Shown here: positions 58,491 through 64,000 of the stretch, in pieces
Position numbering within the stretch: the stretch's first letter is position 1
Layout of the letters: each line of letters opens with the position of its first letter
DNA from: Prochilodus magdalenae
Lineage: Eukaryota > Chordata > Actinopteri > Characiformes > Prochilodontidae
Assembly (NCBI GenBank): GCA_024036415.1
Contig: JAMWET010000936.1
Span: 196,001-260,000, forward strand
Reading direction: 5' to 3'
DNA: 64,000 bases
Notes under the pieces: model-generated
What the model was told of the DNA's origin: nothing
The model's database searches: none
What the model saw: only the letters and a program-made list of their open reading frames with translations
Translations under genes and position numbers: made by a program

Positions 58491-58893
58491 AATTATTCAG
58501 AGAGACCGTATTGTAAGTCATGCACATTTTAAGGCTTGACTGCTGTTTTTAAATTTGGGGTTAATAAAGAGCGTGGTCAAACGTGTGGCGGGTGGAGCTA
58601 TGGGAGGTTTCTGACTAATAAATAAAGGCAGTGAAATTACTGCAGGATATAAGGTCATCATGGGTAAAGTCATTTCTATATCATGTTAATTTAATACTGA
58701 TTTTGCTCAGATCATTACAGTTTTTGGCCAATGCTGTCACCATTCAACGTTTATGCAGCTGCGTGCAGCTGTTTGGAAGTTCAAAGGCGAGGTCAGTTAT
58801 CTGTGTGAAATTCAGAAATCTTGCCTGTTCCCCGATAGTGGTAATGCGGGGAGCTTATTAAGTTGACTTTACAATGTCTGCTTATTGTTGTTC

Positions 58894-58933
<40 letters not shown>

Positions 58934-59998
58934 GGGAATATTGCATTAGTGCTTTTGTTTTCCTAGAGTGTCTGTTCAAACCCAGCCTTTTTGTCTTAAT
59001 GAGAAATCAATGGCAGCATACTAAGAAAGTTCAGATCTAACATTGACCCTCATGGACACGTCATGCAGACTCACATATACACTAGCACGTATATATAGCC
59101 GCACACTATCAACCGTCTAGGAGAACATGGAAACAGGTATAACTGTTCGCACTCCTGAACGAGGCACCTAAACCCTCCTCACTGCCCCAGGTGGCGCTGC
59201 TCGGCTGGTGATGCGGGGCTGCTCCCAGACTGGCCTTAGTTAGTGGGACCGAATAACAGAGCATAGCTACCAGCTGGGATGCCAAAGCAACGGCCTAACA
59301 ACTCCTTAGCCCTAAGTGGGATTCCTAAAGTTAATGCACAGACTTTCCATTCTAGTTGAATAAGTCTAATACTGTAGTTGACAAGTTGGTGGGTGTTGTC
59401 CTCACTATAGCAATGTCTCTGGGGTCCAGGTCTTGCAAAAATCCCCACCACCAGGGCACCGTCTAAAATTAGTAGGATGTGAACTTCTTACTAATTTGAT
59501 AAAAAAACGAGAGGAACCAAATTGAGCGGTAATAACTGGACCGATAGTGGGATTTAAATGAACCCTCCCTCTGTCCTGTGAGGAGCACGCTTTTTGACTG
59601 ATGTGGAGCGTGAGAATCTCAGCGGTGGTGCAGTAATATAGGTGGATGCTGAAAGACCTCCGCTTGGTTTACGCTGCAGTCGTGTGTTGATGGTGGTCGA
59701 TGGTTCAGATCTGATGCCGGTGTTGTGGTTCAGTTTTAGGTTCGCTCAGTAAGTCTTGTTCTGAGAGAGTGCAGCAGAACTCCATGCATTAGAAGCCATC
59801 TGCAGAGAGAACATGAGGGTTGTTTGTCTTGCGGAGCTGATTAATGCTGTATATTACAGGAACATTACGGGGCCCGTTGTTGGGGTGCTGCTTGTTTGTG
59901 CTGTTATTGTGTGATCGTGTTTGATTGTAATGCCTGTTTATTTTGTAGGTTTATGTTATTATTGTGTATATTTGGTTGTATTTCATGTGTGCTAAGAC
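58491..59998. other. Intronic stretch with ATT microsatellite
   Basis: An ATT run lies at 58897-58934. No exon is recognised; a 71-codon minus-strand frame at 59236-59451 is unrecognised. Confidence 0.5.
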
Positions 59999-60251
59999 AT
60001 ATCGGCGCTGTCCAAAGAAAAACAAGCATCTCCAAAATGGCAACTTTACAGGAGAGGCCAAAAAACACATTTGATTTGAATGGGAGTCAATGGAACCAGA
60101 CATCTTTCCAAACAGTTTTGGGCCATTTCTGTTGGTCCATTCATCATAAGATTCTCACACAGTGTAAACACCAGCTGATATGTTCAAATAATGCAAAAAA
60201 GAAAAATTGCCAAATTTTGCGATACAAGTTTTTCATTGGACAGCGACGATA
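59999..60251 (+). mobile_element. MITE family A, copy 2 (about 253 bp)
   Basis: Same termini and body as 45845-46099, in the same orientation: left ATATCGGCGCTGTCCAAAGA, right TTGGACAGCGACGAT, inverted complements with one mismatch over the outer 15 bp. Confidence 0.8.
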
Positions 60252-60704
60252 CATTTCACATATAAGCTTTTTTAGAGGCAACTTATGCCATGTTTGGGGA
60301 AGAGTGGTTCGTTTACAGTACTGATAAAGCTGTTTGGTTGAAGTGGTGTGCACCTGACACACAAGTTTGTCTGAATTCAGAGAAAGAAAATGCACAATAT
60401 ACAGTAGAGGGGTTTCAGTTGCAGATCGAGGCATGTACCGTTATCATGCATGACAGCTACCAAGCTCACAGAGGAGCGTCCATCCCTGACCACAAACAAA
60501 ACCCAACAGCAGCGATCTGTTTGAAATGTTTGAGAATATTTGCAAACTGACGGCTCATTAGCAGCTCAGCCGCTCTGGAGGAAGTGCTGGATCTAATTTT
60601 AATGCTAACAGGCAGAAATACATTCTCGTGTGAAGATACACATATAGGATAAACTGATCTGCTAATTTCCTCAGTTTGAATCAGCCATACAAACGTTACT
60701 TCAG
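60252..60704. other. Intronic spacer
   Basis: Nothing recognised. Confidence 0.45.
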
Positions 60705-60877
60705 TAACACTTTACATTAAGTGTTGACTAAATAACTAATGAAGTAATATATTAACAGTGGTTACAGGGCTTAATGTTAATTACAACTGCATGGTTACAT
60801 GCTAAGTACATGCTTATTAAACATTACTTACCATTTTTAATGTAGTACTTCATCTAATGTAGTTAGTCAGCACAGTT

Positions 60878-61100
60878 TTGGTTGGTGTAGCTCAGTGGAT
60901 AACACCACTACCTGCCAGGGAGCCACCACCACATGTGGGAGACTGGGGTTCGAATCCCGGTCTGGGTGACTATGCTGTGTTACACCAATAAGAGTCCTTG
61001 GGCAAGACTCCTAACACTACACTGGCCTACCTGTAATATGATTAACCTTGTAGGTCACTCTGGATAAGAGCGTCAGCTAAATTCCATACATGTAAATGTG
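60878..61100 (+). mobile_element. tRNA-derived SINE (copy 3)
   Basis: A box TAGCTCAGTGG, B box GGTTCGAATCCC and an intact tail (CTCTGGATAAGAGCGTCAGC). Very close to copies 1 and 2. Confidence 0.88.
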
Positions 61101-61349
61101 GTCTGTGGAGATGTCAATGATCTAATGGGGGTTTGTAGAAAAGTCGGTTTTGGCTAACTAACACAAAGTAATGCTGTAGTTAACATGAATAATACACAAA
61201 CAATGGTTACAGTGTGTTACTAATGTTGAGTAAACATAACTACATGATTACATACTAAGTAAACATGTAACCGTTGTAACATGTAGTACATAGCATTAGT
61301 AGTAGTAGTACATAGCATTAGTAGTAGTACATAGCATTATTTAACCATC

Positions 61350-61572
61350 ATGGTTGGGGTAGCACCACAGAGGGTAACACCACTACTCAGGGTGCCACCT
61401 CTATGTTTGGGAGACTGGGGTTTGAATCCCAGTCTGGGTGACTATGCTGAGCTACACCAATAAGAGTCCTTGGGCAAGACTCCTAACACTACATTGGCCT
61501 ACCTGTAATATGATTAACCTTGTAAGTCGCTCTGGATAGGAGCGTCAGCTAAATGCCATAAATGTAAATGTA
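61350..61572 (+). mobile_element. tRNA-derived SINE (copy 4, damaged A box)
   Basis: The B box region reads GGTTTGAATCCC and the A box region is degraded (GGGGTAGCACCACAGAGGG). The tail is complete. It is probably older than the other copies. Confidence 0.82.
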
Positions 61573-61630
61573 CTTCAGTCCAGCTAATGCATTAGTGCAT
61601 GTTGGTTAGTACTTAATGCAAAGCGTTAAT

Positions 61631-63580
61631 GAAAAATCATTATCACTCACTGTCGGGTCAAAACAGGAAAGAACTAAGTTCTAACTATTTCATTACAGTA
61701 CAACTAATTAGGTTATTATTTGCAGTTTATTATTTAAGTAATATTAAGTAATTATATAAACACTAAAATAATATGACGGTTGAAACACTGGACCTGTGCT
61801 CTGTAGGTGTGTTTGTGCAGGCGTACCTCACATCATCACTTTTTAATGATTCACAGAATTATATGCACATAGCAGTAGGTATGCAGAGTAAGAAGTTGAA
61901 CTAGTTGAATCGTTTTGGTTTTGCGTCTCTTAAGGACGGACTCTTACGGCACTATTACCTGTCTCTTGTTTGGTGCAGGTGAACTCCTTTAGCGTGGTTC
62001 ATTTTGTCAGGTGTAAACACTCCACCTGTGCTCGAGTACACCAAACTCAGGAACCGTGCTTCGCTGCCGGTCTTGGTTCAGGTCTGTGTGTGAGCGGTAG
62101 TTCAGTTCTCTCCTGTGTTTTGGTGATGATCTGCACCAAAACGAGGGAATTCTGCGTTGTAGAGCATGGCGCCTGCATAATCTGCCTGGTTTAACTTTTC
62201 ACGTTTCGCTAGGACTCGCCCTGCGCTCTGCGAGCTGCTGGTTGTAACGGCAGAGCTATAAAATCACTAACATGGTAGTGAATCAGTGCGCTTTATTTGG
62301 TATATGGATTGACAGACCAGTCATAAAGATGCAAATATCAGGTAGGGTTTATTATTACTGCTTTGACTGTGTTGATGGCATACGCATCAGACAAGGTGGA
62401 GATTTTAGGCTCACATGGTGGTGAATGTGAGAGTAACAGCACTGTAGTACTTACACAACTTCTGATCAATAAACAAACACACACGTCTGTGATTTGGTGC
62501 ACTTTACCGTGTGCAGCCAACCAAACCAAACCCTGGTTCAGACTTGGAGGTGGTCTTCATTACGTTCAGCTGTGCTGGTTGCAGTGTGCATGGAGTCTGT
62601 CTATGTCGTTGTAGATGCTCTGGCTGTAGCCTGATGTCTTTATTTTAATGTCCCGGGTGTTGAAGCAGATTCCTGGTGGAGTTTCTAGCGCAGGGAATGT
62701 GCAGATGTCTTTCTTCATCATGTTTCAGACTTGTTAAGGACACTACTGACCACAAACTGCAGACTGCTTGCATTTCTAGACGTTCCAGCCTTTGGTCCAC
62801 AGAAATGGTTTGTGGAGTGTTTAGTTATTTATGAGCTAATAACGAAAAAATTATCTTTCTGCTTCTCTAATAACTGACTGATATGAGTAAAGAAGCGTCA
62901 GATTACAGAACTCTTATGCTGTCAAGGGAGCCAGACAAAAAGTGAGCCACCTTGCGTGTTTAAAGTTGTACCAGTGGGGTGTGAGTGACGGGATCCATAG
63001 ATTGAGAGGAGGTGGTACAGTGCAGTGAATGTCTCGTTCCATGTGTGAAAATGGCTCCAGAGCAGATGTTAATGATTGGCTAAAAAGAGTGACTGCATGT
63101 GGGCGTGGCCAAAGACCATAGTGTGAAGGAAGTAGCTGAATCTACAGGTGTATGAAAGCGTACGGTCATATGGGTCTACCAGCAGTGGGAGGGCATCCAC
63201 CAAATCTGACCCAAGTCTTTGATGTAGGAGTGTCTGAACACGGATGTGGCCTACATCCAGAAGCTTGTCCCGTACATGCCAAATTGAGACACAGCTGTAG
63301 TTGGTGCTGGTGGATGCGTTACATGCTATTAGGTACGGTCCAGTCACAGGGGACTCATTCTTTTGTCAACTTTATATAAATATACATATATATATAAATA
63401 TACATATATAAATCAGAGGTGTGGGCAGGTGACAACTGTGAATTTGTGAGTCCAGTGTGGACTTTCACTTGTGTATTAGTGCACGCGTATGTGTGTCCAG
63501 TGTAATGGCACACTTTTCTTTGCGTACAGGTTTTATTACAGTGTGGGCACAATTAGTGCTGTTTAACTGGATTTACTTCA

Positions 63581-63612
<32 letters not shown>

Positions 63613-64000
63613 GTTATTATTGTTATTAATATTGTTGATATTATTATTATTATTATTGTTGTTGTTTTGTTGTTGTTGTTATGATTATGATTATTATTAT
63701 TACACATTATTACATATTATTATATATTACATATTATTAATACAATTATTATTCTTATGACATTTTTATATGTGGCACTACAGGTTCTATTTTGTCTTTT
63801 CCAATTAATTCAATCTCAGAAAAATGAAATGTTGTGAAGCACATTGTGTATCCTAAAAAGAGTTTAATACAGTATAACAGAATATAATAGAGAGTTTTGA
63901 GAGAGTTTTGAGAGTTTTGGTGACATATAGATTAATAAATCAGTGCAAGTATTTTAATTTTGGTACATGGACAGCATGATGACTACAACATTTGAATGAA
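61631..64000. other. gnas: gnas intron 4, distal part of window
   Basis: Unique-looking sequence with an ATT/GTT microsatellite at about 63578-63700 and a short TA-rich stretch near 63375-63410. No exon recognised; open frames at 62363-62614 and 63069-63379 have no recognisable product. Confidence 0.5.
63578..63700. repeat. ATT/GTT compound microsatellite
   Basis: Trinucleotide tract of ATT changing to GTT and back. Confidence 0.95.

Larger units (their letters stand above)
60705..61630. mobile_element. hAT-like MITE cluster interrupted by two SINEs
   Basis: AACACTTTACATTAAGTGTT at about 60706 and GTACTTAATGCAAAGCG near 61607 resemble the termini of the MITE at 5536. Between them are two blocks of MITE-like body (60720-60877 and 61145-61345) separated by SINE insertions at 60878 and 61350. 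Whether this is one interrupted tandem or two elements is unclear. Confidence 0.55.

Noticed and set aside
54483..64000. The next gnas exon (helical-domain EFYEHAKALW-type sequence)
   Set aside because: Looked for by eye and not found. It probably lies beyond the window, although a short exon could be missed without an alignment.

Overview
The window is intron-rich, repeat-dense vertebrate DNA, most likely from a teleost fish (possibly an otophysan such as a characin or catfish, which I cannot prove). The evidence is three recognisable vertebrate genes with canonical GT-AG introns, tRNA-derived SINEs ending in an L2-like tail typical of fish, Tc1/mariner and hAT-like MITEs, and very abundant micro- and minisatellites.

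Genes. (1) atp5f1e (ATP synthase F1 epsilon, 51 aa), + strand, 2376-2745, from a promoter with two CCAAT boxes and a perfect CRE. (2) tubb1 (beta-1 tubulin, 469 aa, four exons), - strand, 12569-6863, tail-to-tail with atp5f1e as in the mammalian TUBB1/ATP5F1E pair. (3) The 5' part of gnas (stimulatory G protein alpha subunit), + strand. It has the canonical first exon (44383-44521) and exons 2-4 (54027-54482). An additional far-upstream first exon (19411-19669) has the same phase and the same RLLLLG junction, and resembles the long first exons of XL-type G alpha subunits (XL-G-alpha-olf, XL-alpha-s). The rest of gnas lies beyond the right edge.

Layout. 1-2.2 kb: intergenic, repeat fragments. 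2.2-3.05 kb: atp5f1e. 3.05-6.55 kb: intergenic with a hAT-like MITE. 6.55-12.6 kb: tubb1, whose intron 1 carries a 2-kb 12-bp minisatellite and whose intron 3 is largely a hairpin. 12.6-18.9 kb: intergenic with a short Tc1-like element and dispersed repeats. 18.95-19.67 kb: CRE-containing promoter and XL-type exon. 19.67-44.38 kb: a long intron in which at least six minisatellites (42, 25, ~10-20, 174 and ~62 bp units plus CT/GT tracts) make up about 11 kb. 42.9-44.5 kb: CpG-rich promoter and canonical exon 1. 44.5-54.0 kb: intron 1 with MITEs, a zinc-binding transposon-like ORF next to a perfect heat-shock-element array, a 24-bp GC-rich minisatellite, a Tc1-like copy, and a ~690-bp CT tract abutting the exon 2 acceptor. 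54.0-54.5 kb: exons 2-4. 54.5-64 kb: intron 4 with SINEs and MITEs.

How it works together: atp5f1e encodes a mitochondrial ATP synthase subunit, tubb1 the beta-tubulin of thrombocyte-lineage cells in vertebrates, and gnas the adenylyl-cyclase-activating G alpha subunit. They share conserved linkage rather than a pathway. Nearly all other long open frames are artefacts of tandem repeats whose period is a multiple of three. The most interesting items are the XL-type first exon with its CRE and uORF, the unusual density of long tandem arrays around gnas, the polypyrimidine tract at exon 2, the extended beta-1 tubulin tail, and the decameric heat-shock-element array.
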